NCBI GenBank assembly: GCA_963576735.1
Contig: OY755186.1
Location: 13,937,970-14,001,969, forward strand
DNA from: Bedellia somnulentella
Lineage: Eukaryota > Arthropoda > Insecta > Lepidoptera > Bedelliidae
Length of the DNA stretch: 64,000 bases
Direction of reading: 5' to 3'
Part shown: positions 19,501 through 30,916 of the stretch, one piece after another
How positions within the stretch are numbered: the stretch's first letter is position 1
Layout: each line of letters opens with the position of its first letter
Program-made: the position numbers and the translations under genes
Notes under the pieces: generated by a model
Seen by the model: only the letters and a program-made list of their open reading frames with translations
Database searches by the model: none
What the model was told of the DNA's origin: nothing

Positions 19501-21560
19501 ATCAGCGTCACCAGGTTGTCCTGATCTTCCATAAACCTTGTTCTGATAGCTTATTCTTTATGTAGGCGTTAAAATCTACCACTGTATCAAATTTCAGCTC
19601 TCTAGGTCTATGGGAAGGACTAGTTACATTTTGATGATCAGTGAGTCAGTCAGTCAGAGTCTAAAATGCGAAACTATGCATTAGCTTAACTTCGGAATTG
19701 ATTGATCTACCGACTCGAAATTTTGGATTTCAAGTGTGTGATTACGAATTTCAAATTAGCGTTTTAATCTTATCCTGAGGTTCTCGAATGGGGCCCTGAA
19801 AATGAGGCGAAACGGTTCCAGAAAAGTATGGTACGGCAGTGTTTGCTTCGCGCTCGACTTGTCTGATTTTATTAAGTGATACTTGTATAAATTATGAATG
19901 AATTGCAAAAGAAGGTGAACATTGCATGGTTGGTTTTGAAAAGGTAGAAAATAATGGATAAAATTTAAAAAAATTAAGACGTTGCATAATATGGTCAAAA
20001 TTTTATGAGTTAGTGAAATGGTGCATTATGGAGGAAGTGGAAACTCTTCCACACCTATATGTAGGTATGAATTTCTAAAGAAAATTTAATACGGACCTTG
20101 TTCGACAACCGCGCCGTATGCTATGTGTGTCATGGAGTTTATTTTTAAGTTATTTGCATTTTGGACAATTTGTATGTAAAACGAAAATAAAGTACATACT
20201 TGGAAAATATATGTTTAAATATTGTTGCGTTCAATTTTAGACGATGGTAGTCCGATATTGCAAGCAGCAATATTCAAGTATAAATAGCCTACTACTGGTG
20301 ACTTAAATGGAACCTCGTCTCTTGACGATCGATTTTTTCCCATTTGTAGACGATGACTAAAAGCACAAATTTGCTAGAATAATCTTCTGGCGTCTTCTTC
20401 AGTTTGAAGAGATTCACTAAAAAAACCAAACCTAGTACTACCACTAGACCTACTACTACTACAAGACTAGACTAGTACTATCAAAGCCCGAGTAGTTGCT
20501 AAACTTCTGTAACGGCAACGGTGTCTTATTTTTATATTTCGACACCGTTCAATGAAAAGCTTGTTCTGTGTCGAGCAAACACCGACGTTTATGTTGAGAG
20601 TGAGTCGTGCAACTTTAATTAGAATAAAAATGATATTTTTTATTGCAGCAATTCCCTACCTACTGATAGTCTCGTTTTCACCACAGTATTGAAAATGAAA
20701 AGGTATTAAAAAATCTTTACAACAATATGGACAACACAATTCATCAACAAATATATGACTTACAGCCGTAACGAGCGCTGTGACTACCCCCTTCAACCGC
20801 TTTACACGTTGCCAATAAGGATAGAAAATGTTGAGACTTAATTGTAAGCTACACCATAGTAACAAAAGTGGCAAATTTTGACAGGATAACTATGTCAGGT
20901 AAAAAATGTTACTTTCTTGGATGTAGTTCTTTCTTCAAAAGAGCTAGATGGGAGGCAAATTGCCAAAGCATTGTTGCAAAGCGAACATTGTAACAAACTG
21001 GATAAAATAAATGAATTCTATAATTACCAATATAAATAAACCTTAGATATAAATTTAACAAAGTCAGATTGGAATAGGCCCAAATCGGTATTTGAATCCA
21101 CGACTCTTTGCATGAAAGTCGGATGATTAGGAAGAGATGAGAAAAACATTTTAGGGTTTAATAATTTCAAACACCGAATACCAACAGTGCAGATTCATTC
21201 ATAAAGTATATTGTGTAATTATCAAAATTCTAATTTTAAAACAGTAGCTAAAGAATTTAAACGAATTGCTCATATTATAAATATTAAATGCCTAAATCTT
21301 GGCATACTAATTGCGAATCCCTCCCTTCTGCCCACATTGCTCGACGACTTGCTCACAGATGTAACTGATATCCGTAATAACGTCATCAAGCTAATATCCT
21401 TCAAGCTTGAATTAGGTTGGGACACATAAACAAAACAGCCAAAGGGCTTCATTCGAGTACACGCACAACAAGCTGTGCCAAGAGCGGTAATCATAGGCGG
21501 TTTCTGCTTGCTTTTTCATAATAATACACTTTATGAACTATATATTCGCTATGTTTTTTT
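19501..21560. other. 2 kb without identified gene
   Basis: Contains a GTGAGTCAGTCAGTCAG motif (19640-19656) and a CTACTAC-rich patch (20440-20470). Frames at 20656-20874 and 21211-21429 are short, AT-biased and unlike any family I know. Confidence 0.4.
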
Positions 21561-21915
21561 TGACTGAGCTCAATGGGTAGAACACCGGTTATCGTGCAAG
21601 CGACTAGTCTTCAAATCCCGGCTCGGGCCTACACCAATTAGTCTTTTCTAAAGACATATGTGTGGTAAATTTATCATGGTTGTTAACGTTGCGGGAAAAC
21701 ATCTTGAGGAAACCCACATGGCTGAGTTGTACTTAGTCATGTGACAGTGTATTCGTACAAAACGGCGATGGGCCTGTCCCCTATCACGTGAGTACACTGT
21801 CGATACAAAACGTGGGTAATTTGAACACCAGGTGACAAAATCACGTGAAGTTTAGAAGTATTAGTACCTCTGCCAACCCCTTCGAGGATATTCGGCGTGA
21901 ACGTTTATGTTATGT
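21561..21915 (+). repeat. SINE-B, full length
   Basis: tRNA-like head GACTGAGCTCAATGGGTAGA and CTTCAAATCCCGG, body and CCAACCCCTTCGAGGATATT, ending GGCGTGAACGTTTATGTTAT. Confidence 0.88.
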
Positions 21916-22010
21916 TTTTTTTGTTCATGAAAACCTCATACTTGTGAGGATTATTTTGACCAGTGTCGAAAGTTTTCTTTCTTTTATTTATTAGTATTTA
22001 TTTCGAAATT
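21916..22010. repeat. tRNA fold-back family fragment
   Basis: TTGTTCATGAAAACCTCA, TGAGGATTATT and GTGTCGAAAGTTTTCTTTC match the two arms of the family at 28771-29102; the tRNA core is deleted apart from its last bases. Confidence 0.7.
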
Positions 22011-22709
22011 TCTTTCGTCTTTTCTAACTTACTCTTCTGACGTGTCCGCATCGTCGTAGCAAAGAAGCGAACACAATTAAAGGTTTTGAATTAAAACATA
22101 ATTAGACAACCACTAACACATAAAATAGTTTATACATTGAACAAAGTTATTTCGTTTAGAGTTTCAAAAGGCTCAATTATGTTTGGGGTCAGCTAAAAGT
22201 TGGAATCGAAAAGGTCCAAACTTGCTTAGTTTTGGTATATCCCAAAGGGACGCAATCGATTTTTCGATACCGAAAAATGACAGTGATTTTCCCTTAAAGC
22301 AAATGGAACTAAATGTTGCCGAGTTGTGTCCAATCATTTAGCGAACGCCCAAGTAAAGAAATCCTAAGTCGTTAAAGGGACACACATTTCTATTTTGCAC
22401 CTATTATGGGTAATCTCGACTAGCATTTAGCTATCGTTTTCTTAATCAGGTTGAAGTTTGGTATGAACACTTCTCAACAGATATTAATATACATTACAAT
22501 AGGATTACTAAAGTCCTTACGGGAACAAAAGTTACAGAAGATTAAAAATAAAGACTATATGAAACTTTTATAATCTTCATTCCGACTAATTCATATATGT
22601 TTCAAATTGCTGGATTACTCAGCTAAGGATGAATTTGGGTAATGGTGGAAGCATGGCTTAGGTGGTTTCAAAGACACTATTCCATGCGGACAAAGTCACT
22701 GATAAATGA

Positions 22710-22856
22710 AAAGAAGTAAGAAGAATAAAAAAGCATGTATGAGAAGATTGATAGATTTAAACGAAGCTAGAGACAAAGAAAAAGATTTCATAAAAAGCGG
22801 CGAACGATAGTCTCTGCCTACCCCAATGGGAAATAATGGCGTGAGTATAAGTAAGT
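22710..22856 (+). repeat. LINE-T 3'-end fragment
   Basis: AAGAATAAAAAAGCATGTAT, AAACGAAGCTAGAGA and GCCTACCCCAATGGGAAATA match LINE-T near its end; the tail is TATAAGTAAG. Non-coding. Confidence 0.8.
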
Positions 22857-22904
22857 TAGTAAATTCCTGTTGGAATCTATCGATAATGTCAATCGTCACT
22901 TTGT

Positions 22905-22985
22905 AAAATCCTAACAAACCTCTCTAGCGTCATTTGTATCCTTCAATCTTTTCATACATGCTATTTTACTTTAATCCATCACTTT
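22905..22985 (-). repeat. LINE-T 3'-end fragment, inverted relative to its neighbour
   Basis: CTAACAAACCTCTCTAGC and CTTTTCATACATGCTATTTT match LINE-T in reverse, 50 bp from the plus-strand fragment at 22710-22856. Confidence 0.7.
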
Positions 22986-24100
22986 AAGGGCCTCCCTCGA
23001 AAATTTCACTGATTTTGGTAGTTTTCAAACTCAATGAAATCTGCTCAATGAAACAATCACACTCTAAATAAAATATATGTTCAAGTTCAATATCTTTTCT
23101 TCAATAATGACGGTTCTCATTCGTTTTCAATAATAATCGACTAAGAAAAAAAATAATTTGTGGGGGGCTTTTTTATCGTAAAGTCTGATATTGCTGTCAG
23201 AATACTGCATATATGTTATCGATTACGTAATATTTGCGTAGACAACTGAGTAGTCTATCATCTGTATGAATAATTTTTAGTCTTTTCATCCTAATTATGG
23301 AGTTATAAAGCATTTTCCCTAAATTTCAATGTCAATCTGGAGCGGGTCCCTGTGCGGAGAACGGGGCGGCAGATGGCTGTTAGCCTTCATGCGCAGAGCT
23401 TGTGTCGAATTTTTCTGTAATAGAGCTGCTTGCCGCTTCCCGCGCTTTTTAGATAATTTATTTTGGTTGTGCGCAACATAGTCGCTTGTTTTGCTTTACA
23501 TTATAAGTTTGATAACAATCGTAATATTATCGTTAATTTCACCCTGTTTTGATAGTACGAAATGGTCCAACGCATTAGGCGCCATGCGCTGTTGATATGG
23601 GCGTGAGTTCAAATCTTCTATCCTAAGGGAGCGGCAGAATAACAGCGTCTGCACTTTATAGGGCAGGCACTATGCTGAGCCGTACCCTTTTTCAGTTTTC
23701 TGCAACTCATTTTGTAAATTTTAAATGTATGTTCGTTTTGTGTCGCAGTTAATAGAAATAAATGTATTTTCATTCATTCATTCATTCATTCTATCCGGGA
23801 CATGCTTTTTGTTTATTTCTTTCCTCGAAAATTATTTTGTTTCGGTTATGATGATAAATGCATGATTAAAAATACTGCGAATAATTCTGTTTTGTGAATA
23901 CGCTCGTTTTATCCTAATGTTCTGTAAATCCAGCTGAAACAATTATTATCTTTTTGCTTTCAATTTATGTGATGTTTTTACATCTTTTTTTAGTAAGATT
24001 AAAAGTATTGTTTACCTTATAATAACGTAGGAAAATTAAATAAAGGAAATAAACATGTGCAGAAAATCAAAAATTTCCAATTAAACAAAAAACTTTTGAA
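22986..24100. other. 1.1 kb without identified gene; one retroelement-like tail
   Basis: A GC-richer patch lies at 23335-23480. At 23560-23796 a segment ends in AGAAATAAATGTATTTTC and (ATTC)n, suggesting a LINE 3' end of unknown family. Confidence 0.4.
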
Positions 24101-24265
24101 CTACATACATACTCACGGCTATAAATCCCTAAAAGGGGTAGCCAGAGCTGAGAAATTAAAAAATCCTCAGCCACTTTTGGAAGTTGAGTAAGAAAAAGAT
24201 GGTAGAATAAAAGGTTGTTGGTGATGGGTCTCCAACCGCATTGCCCAAAAATCCCTTAAAAAGCA
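24101..24265 (-). repeat. SINE-A 3' two-thirds
   Basis: Tail to CCCAAAAATCCCTTAAAAAG; the 5' part is missing. Confidence 0.85.
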
Positions 24266-24359
24266 AACCTCTAATTAAGTAAATAAACAAATACAAAAGA
24301 CGCATATTTATAGTCTCCTTCTAACAAGAAACTATAACCAAGTATATATTTTTGAATTA

Positions 24360-24845
24360 TTATTATTTATTTATTTATTAAGGAGAAAAAAACAGAAAAA
24401 GTAAAAAGAATATAGAATAACAACATATAGAACATAAGTAAATAAATTTTGGTATCTCCTCAACTTTTCTCACAGATAGATAACAAAAACAATCAATACA
24501 AAAAAGTTATCAATACAGAAAAACAGAAATAAAATATGAAAAATGATAACAACCACAACGAACATAAATAGACAGAAGTAAATACACAACATTCTTAAGA
24601 TAAATTTAAACAATAATTGTAATAATTAATAACATACACACACATTAAAGACTTTTTAAAATAAGTAAGAACATTTTCTTGCAGCGCTGCTTCGAAAAGC
24701 GGAATAAGTCTACATCCGTGAAATAAATATTATATGTATCGCACATCCTGCACAAAGGAGCCCTCTTACCTACATTGGTCCTGCTGACCCCTAGGGCGAA
24801 TACATGTTTATTCCTTGTAGCGTGACTCGGAACACGTTATGAATT
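24360..24845 (-). mobile_element. 5'-truncated LINE 3' end
   Basis: On the minus strand: a coding remnant (24645-24840), ~280 bp of AT-rich 3' untranslated DNA and a terminal (TAAA)n/AATAAATAAT end. Clade unknown. Confidence 0.6.
24645..24840 (-). pseudogene. LINE ORF C-terminal remnant
   Basis: Open minus-strand frame ending at a TAA at 24645, containing RNKHVFALGVSRTNVGKRAP then LCRMCDTYN and a basic C-terminus FSKQRCKKMF. It has no start codon and no catalytic motif. Placement before an AT-rich 3' region argues for the end of a LINE ORF2. Confidence 0.5.
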
Positions 24846-24855
24846 ATATATTATT

Positions 24856-24920
24856 GCTGTGTAGTGTCGGCTTAGAATAGCACTACCCCATTTCTTCCGG
24901 TGGGTGTACATAAGAGGCGA
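24856..24920 (+). repeat. SINE-A (or LINE-T) 5' fragment
   Basis: GCTGTGTAGTGTCGGCTTAG to GTACATAAGAGGCGA. Because both families share this stretch I assign SINE-A from TTCCGGTGGGTGTACA, the SINE-A variant. Confidence 0.8.
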
Positions 24921-25429
24921 GTGGTAGTATTTACTAAATGCTTTCTCCTGTTTTATAATTTATGCCGATTTTTTATTCAAGTGTGATTTTTGGACGTTGC
25001 GATAATAGCACGTCACGTTATTTCTACTGCCATCCACGAACACTTTGTTGTGTCGGCTAAGAATAACATAATCCCCTTTTACTTGGTGTCTCCTGAAACC
25101 CACTATCACGAGTTTTCTTCTCGACATATTCCCCTCCTATATTCCGAAGGTGTCATAAAAATAGTTTTGTGAAGTTATTTTAATTTCAATAATTATATTC
25201 ATCCAAGCGAGACATAATTGTAATATCAATACGCACGTAGCGATTCTACAACGTAGTGCGAGACTATTTCCGTAGATGGCGCTTAGTTTATGGTTATTTA
25301 TAATAGTTACTAGTGAGTCACTAGATGGCTTATTTTACGAGTTTGATTAAAGGTGAGGAAACGGCAGGGGGAAGCCCAAATGCCGTTTCAAGGTTCTCAT
25401 CTTTTCGGGGGACGCCCTTAATAAAAATA

Positions 25430-25669
25430 CGTAAATATACTCACGGCCATAAATCTCAAAAAAGGGTAGCCAGAGCTTCAGAGCTAGTATTTCCTCAGCT
25501 ACAGAAGGAAATTGATACGGGACAAGATTGTAGAAATAAAGTATCGTTGGTTATGGGTCTGCAACCACATTGCCCTGAAACCACTTAAAAAAGCCCATAC
25601 CCTTAGTCACCTCTTACGAAACCCGTGGGTAGAAATGGGTAGTGACATTCAAAGCCGGACCTACCCGGT
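25430..25669 (-). repeat. SINE-A, third subfamily, full length
   Basis: ATACTCACGGCCATAAATCT, CAAAAAAGGGTAGCCAGAGC, CCTCTTACGAAACCCGTGGG to CCGGACCTACCCGGTA. The terminal hairpin loop is a T-run in this subfamily. Confidence 0.85.
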
Positions 25670-25925
25670 AATTCTTACAAAAAGTAAAACTTATTAATTT
25701 ACAGTTTTTTTATCAATGATTGCGACGTGTCTGCGTGTAGAGGTGTTTCAATTAAGTGAAAAACGTGAGCATTCTCGATATCACGTGACAAGGAATCACG
25801 TGATTTCTCTTAAAATTACTTGGTCATGGTGAAATATTGGTTTTTATTAGAGCTTCCTACCTTAGCCTTAACTTGTGACAGTAACACGTTTGAAATCAAG
25901 TATTACTATATCTTTTTTTAGAACG

Positions 25926-26070
25926 TGCATACATACACACATACACACGGCCATAAATCCCAAAAAAGGGTAGCCAGAGCTTTAGAACTAGAAACTCCTC
26001 AGCCACATTCGGAAGTTAATAGGGGACAAGATCGTAGAAATAAAGTATCGTTGGTGATGGGTCTTCAACT
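25926..26070 (-). repeat. SINE-A third subfamily, 5' truncated
   Basis: CACACGGCCATAAATCCCAA to TTGGTGATGGGTCTTCAA; ~90% like 25430-25669 over the shared part by eye. Confidence 0.82.
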
Positions 26071-26145
26071 TCTCACGTTATGTGATTGGTTTTTTGTGAT
26101 GGACAATTTAGTTTAATTATGTCTAACTAGCGTTTGGTTTGGTCG

Positions 26146-26340
26146 CATAAAAAATCCATACTAATATTATAAATGGGAAAGTGAGTTTGTTTGTTTGTTT
26201 GTTCCGCTTTCACGCCGTAAATACTGAACCGATTGCTTTGAAATTTTTCAGACGTGTAGTTAGAAGTCTAAATTAAATAATAGGGTACTTTTTATCCCGG
26301 AAAAAATATGTTCCCACGGGAAATCAAAAATATTGTTTGC
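26146..26340 (+). repeat. Dispersed repeat with (TTTG)n, left part
   Basis: CCATACTAATATTATAAATG, GTTTGTTTGTTTGTTTG and ACTTTTTATCCCGGAAAAAA are the start of a repeat type I recognise from Lepidoptera. A matching right end (CCACGCGGACGAAGTCGCGG, AAAAGCTAGTATTTT) is at 27613-27645, so 26146-27645 may be one element enlarged by insertions. Confidence 0.6.
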
Positions 26341-26805
26341 TTACTAAATGCATTGGAGATGGCGCTATGTATCGTTTAAAACAACGTAAAATATTGTAAA
26401 CTAATATAAAAATCAAAATTTAGAAGCTTAATGGTACGGTAATGCATCCCCGAAAATAAGGAACTCCCGAGCCATGATGTACTATTTTTTTATCGTATAA
26501 ATTTTTTTTTACATCTACTTATATTGCAAACGAATATTAACATGTAAATATAGAAACTAAATGAAACGACGACGATTCCTTGAAACTAAGGAATCCGCAA
26601 GAGTTCTCATAGGAACATCAAAAAACCTTAACTCATATATGGCTCAAAATATTGCAGCGATTATTTTTATCATCGATGGAATTCACATCAGAAACTTTGT
26701 TAATGTTCATTTTGGAAAGATGAAGGGGTTTCATCAATTTAAATGACAAATTTGTTTATCAATAGTAAGACTAATGTGAAATAAAGCGTAATAAAAATTT
26801 GACAC

Positions 26806-26912
26806 CGCCACGGTAACGTCTCCGTGGCGTAGCGGTATAACTAACTATTATGAATATTTAATTAGAACTATTATGAATCAATCGTCCCGGGTTCCTATCT
26901 CAGGTAATTCAA
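26806..26912 (+). repeat. tRNA-like SINE head interrupted by an AT-rich duplication
   Basis: GTCTCCGTGGCGTAGCGG is a tRNA-type A box; GTCCCGGGTTCCTATCTC is a B-box-like stretch. Between them ACTATTATGAAT occurs twice, separated by ATTTAATTAGA, and disrupts the anticodon arm region. Confidence 0.45.
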
Positions 26913-27334
26913 GCTTTTTGTAAAAAAAATTTTTGTCAGCTTAAAATAACACTATATATAATAATAACAAGCACTATCCCTTCAATTTAGCGATTATTTT
27001 GGAAGGAGATCCACCACTAATCATCCCTATATTGCCGAGCAATCGCTGCAAGCTCTCCCACTATCACCAACGGTCAGTGTAGGGGGCAGCACCGGGCCGT
27101 CGCCGCAGCGCCAAACTACTATCCGTATCTGTACTTACTAGAGATATTCTTATTTCTGAACATAAAAACTTGGTATATTTGTTTCATGATTCTTATGAAC
27201 AATTAAAAAGGAATTTTTGGAACTCATCCCCTAACGGGTTGATATAGCAAATGAAAGTTAATATAGAGTTTTTTTACATTTTATAATAAAACTTGGTGCG
27301 ATTGAATTTATGAAATCCAACTATCAATCATTCA

Positions 27335-27530
27335 TGAATATATGCTAACAACCATAAATTCCATAAAAGGGTGGCCATAGCTTCGGAGATACTAATTCTT
27401 CATCCAATTTTGGAAATATATTGATAAAAGATAGGTTAATAAAGGTTGTTAGTGATGGGTCACAAACTGCATCGCCCAACAATCACTTAAAAAGCCTCAA
27501 TGTCCTTTATGTCATTTACAACGCCCGCGG
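27335..27530 (-). repeat. SINE-A, old degenerate copy
   Basis: CATAAAAGGGTGGCCATAGC, AAAGGTTGTTAGTGATGGGT and TGCATCGCCCAACAATCACT are recognisable; overall identity is much lower than in other copies. Confidence 0.75.
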
Positions 27531-27838
27531 GATTATAAATATAAAAAACAGAAGTTGAGACACTGTTTCGGTATTTTGGTATTATGTAAACTGGATGCAA
27601 AAAATGAAGTCCACGCGGACGAAGTCGCGGGGCAAAAAGCTAGTATTTTATAAAGTAAAACCCAAAATTGTACAAAGCATAATTTGAAAAAATGTGAATG
27701 TTCTTTGTTGCTTCTTCTCTTTATAAACCCCTTCCGAAGCAACGGATTAATGATAAATTTAAAATTTTGACACTAAAAAAATATTAGTATTTAATTTAAT
27801 TTTGAAAAATAAACTTTTTGTCTTTTGTTTAATTTTTC

Positions 27839-27919
27839 AACCGCATCGCCAAAAAACCACTTAAAACGCCCCATACCGTAGAAAGGGCTAATGTCATTCT
27901 AAGCCGGTACTATACGGTA
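27839..27919 (-). repeat. SINE-A 5' fragment
   Basis: AACCGCATCGCCAAAAAACC to CTAAGCCGGTACTATACGG; internal deletion of the CCTCTTACG block. Confidence 0.75.
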
Positions 27920-28401
27920 CTTTTTAGTATGTGACTGAATAAAGTAAATATCATGATTCATTCACAAAATCATTCCTATTTAAAAATACAATTTAGTTAA
28001 ATAGCTATACTTGAACTAAAATAATAATACACTAACCGCCGCCGCCTCAGCGTGTAACATTTTAACCATAATTTAATATGTATACCCTAATTGATTCCGC
28101 GTATGAGACTTTTGACCTCAGTTTCTTAGAGACAAATAATTTATACATCATTTATGTTGATATTACACAATGGACACCTTTGACACTGGCAGACTGACTT
28201 GACCCCGTAGCAACTGCACATGATTATTAACAAAGTCTTAGAACACTGTTTTATACTAGCTGAACTGGCAAACGTTGTTTCGCCATACGAATTACGTCTA
28301 GGGAATTCCACGTCGATAAAAAAATACATAGTATTAGAACACTGTTTTGTATATATACACTAGCTACTAGCTGAGCCGGCAAACGTTGTTTTGCTATATA
28401 C

Positions 28402-28403
<2 letters not shown>

Positions 28404-28445
<42 letters not shown>
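28404..28445. repeat. (AT)n microsatellite
   Basis: About 20 uninterrupted TA units directly before the tail of a SINE-A copy; it may have grown from that tail. Confidence 0.9.
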
Positions 28446-28447
<2 letters not shown>

Positions 28448-28449
<2 letters not shown>

Positions 28450-28635
28450 CATACATATACTCACGGCCGTAAATCCCAACAAGGGGTAGCCAGAGCTTCA
28501 GAGCTAGAAACTCCTCAGCCGCATTTGGAAGTTAATAGGGGATAAGATGGAAAAAATAAAGTATCGTTGGTGATGGGTCTCCAACCGCATCGCCCAAAAA
28601 CCACTTAAAAAGCCCCACACCCTTAGTCGCCTCAT
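28448..28635 (-). repeat. SINE-A third subfamily, nearly full length
   Basis: From CATACATATACTCACGGCCG to CACCCTTAGTCGCCTCATAC; the last ~60 bp of the 5' end is missing. Confidence 0.85.
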
Positions 28636-28770
28636 ACACTACCACTACCAAAGATAATATATATTCAAGTACTGAAGACGGCTTAAAATAACACGAATCT
28701 TTAGTTTTCAAGGGGTTTGCTAAAGGCCACTAAGGGCAGTTTGGCTTTTTAAATATACATCACTGCACTA

Positions 28771-29102
28771 ATAAATAAAGAATAAATAAAGGAATGAAAA
28801 ATTTCGACACAGGCGGGAATCGAACCCGCGACCTCGGGTATACGCCCCGACGCTCTGCCAATTGAGCCACCGTGACAATGGCTGCCAGCGCGAAATTCTT
28901 CTATCCTTTATTTCTTTTACACGTTTAAGTAGTGTTTGCGTTTCCTACCTCCGAATTAAAAACGGGGCGTATACCCGAGGTCGCGGGTTCGATTCCCGTC
29001 TGTGTCGAAATTTTTCTTTCCTTTATTTATTCTTTATTCATTCTTTATTCTTTCCTTATTCTTTCCTTTATTCATTCTGTTTTCATGAACAAAAAGATTT
29101 AA
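28771..29102. mobile_element. Palindromic tRNA fold-back retroposon with 12-bp target duplication
   Basis: Left half is a complete tRNA-like 71-mer in reverse (28806-28876) with its flanks; right half is a partial tRNA in plus orientation from GGGGCGTATACC to the 3' end, then the pyrimidine tail, ending GTTTTCATGAACAAAAAG and ATTTAA. Direct repeats ATCACTGCACTA flank it (28759-28770, 29103-29114). It sits inside an old SINE-A copy whose 3' end continues at 29115. Confidence 0.85.
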
Positions 29103-29114
29103 ATCACTGCACTA

Positions 29115-29195
29115 CCGAAAGTGGCTGTCAAATTTATGATTCTAAAACTGTGGCTACCCATTTTTGTGAATTATAGGCGTGAGTGTATGTATGTA
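29115..29195 (+). repeat. SINE-A 3' fragment, host of the fold-back insertion
   Basis: CCGAAAGTGGCTGTCAAATT, CTGTGGCTACCC and AGGCGTGAGTGTATGTATG match the SINE-A 3' third. Confidence 0.7.
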
Positions 29196-29729
29196 TTATA
29201 TAACGAAAATACACTCATATTTGACGCCATAGTTAAATATAAATATTAAATTGTTGCAGTACGATACCAGCGTATTCTAAAACCTATTTCTCAAGCAGTT
29301 GTTTTCCTCCGTTCTGCAATGTATTCTCAGTCAGTCAGCTCAGGTTACCGGTTAAAAGGAACAATAAATTCAAATTTACAACTATTTACCAAGCCGTTTT
29401 CTCTACCATTGTAGCCTATAATTGAAAGTTTCACCTATTATTCTCGTTAGGATTATTGACTTACGAGAATCCTCATTAAAAAAGAGATTGTTAAATTTAT
29501 TCTCTCGTATTATATTTTCTCTTACAGCTTAGAGCTACGAGTAAAATTAAACACGCAATGTATTTTAGGAAAGAGAACTGAGATGTAGTCTTTAAATTAG
29601 AAATAGAATACATTCATGTACCATGTTATGCGAATTATTTCTCTTAGTTTGAATCATACATGAATAAATGTGGCAGACACAGATTTTTTTGTTTATATAT
29701 TATTCAATGATGTGTAGTGTAGTGTAGGC

Positions 29730-29925
29730 CTTAACTGAAAACCAGTGTTTTGCCACTTGGCAATATCAACAGCTGAGTTAGGACCTAGTTTGTGTTACCA
29801 TAGCACTAATCTTTAGGTCAAAAATATTATTTTTTCACTTTTTGTATTGTTTTTTTTTATATTGTATGGTGTTATGTTAACATAAATAAACGAGTTATCT
29901 ATCTATCTATCTATCTATACATTCA
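29730..29925 (+). repeat. Retroelement 3' end with (TATC)n tail
   Basis: A segment ending TAACATAAATAAACGAG and (TATC)n; looks like a LINE 3' untranslated end. Family unknown. Confidence 0.4.
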
Positions 29926-30029
29926 TTGTGATGTTAAAAAAAAATCTTTTTAGTGGAATTAATTAATATACATTTTTTATCCCATACTTGTTAGTTTATG
30001 GCAGGTTAAATAATTTGTACGATAATTAA

Positions 30030-30185
30030 AACTATTCTGTGCCTCGGAGGGGAAGTTAAGTCGTTGTTCCTAGTTACTACCACGGTAGTAGTTATTGGTC
30101 CACCAACCCGCATGAAGCCATCATGGTGGACTATAGCCAAGCTTTTCCATCCATAGAAAGCTGAAACCCCTCGGCGGGTATATTA
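30030..30185. repeat. Degenerate retroelement piece
   Basis: ACCACGGTAGTAGTTATTGG, CCACCAACCCGCATGAAGCC and ATGGTGGACTATAGCC resemble a conserved ending found in many lepidopteran LINEs (recollection, not a search). Confidence 0.4.
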
Positions 30186-30756
30186 CATACACGACACGTG
30201 CTGTGATAAAAATAGTTTTTAATTGCGTCAATGGAAACTGTAAAGTGCGTTCTGAAGTCGTATGAAAAACTCAATTTCCAGTCATCCAATCATATGTGAT
30301 TGTGCTATATACTTCTTGTCTCTTAGCGTCACACACGCACATAGTTTCACGCATTCATACTCTGTTACATTTTTAAATTTCTATTTTAATTGTTCTTTTT
30401 TAATTATTTTCCTTCTTAAATAAATATCTGGTGTGTCGTTTATTGCATATTCATAATTATGTCACAATGTAACTTTTTTGTACTGTGAATTTGTTATGTT
30501 GTGACTGAATAAAGAAATATTTATCGGCTGCGGATAATTCATATTGATACTTTTAGATTTGAAGAAGATTTTTAATTATGGTTGATTGGTGTGAAAATAA
30601 ATCAATATCTTTTTAAATTTAATATTTAAGGAATCGAATTGGCCCACCTCAGCATGAACCTAATAATCTTACGTGGTGAATTTGCAAGCTACCTTAAAAA
30701 CAAAATTTTACAATACCTAGGAATTTATATAGGTAGTAAAGAAGTATTGTGCACAA

Positions 30757-30916
30757 AACGGCAGCTGTCCGAAGTATGAAGTATAAAACAGCATGTATGA
30801 AAAGATTGACGGATGTGAAGGAAGCTAGAGGGGTTTGCCAGGATTATACAAAGTGGCGATCAATAGTATCTGCCTACTCCAATGGGAACATACAGCGTGA
30901 GTGTATGTATGTATGT
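30757..30916 (+). repeat. LINE-T 3'-end fragment
   Basis: GCTGTCCGAAGTATGAAGTA, TGTATGAAAAGATTGACGGA, CCTACTCCAATGGGAACATA and GCGTGAGTGTATGTATGTAT. 5' truncated and non-coding. Confidence 0.85.

Noticed and set aside
23773..23796. Telomere-like repeat (ATTC)n
   Set aside because: Not the TTAGG insect telomere unit; it is a retroelement tail.
28862..29176. 104-codon frame spanning the tRNA fold-back element
   Set aside because: It is only a reading through repeat DNA; a similar frame appears antisense at 54602-54838, as expected from the repeat.
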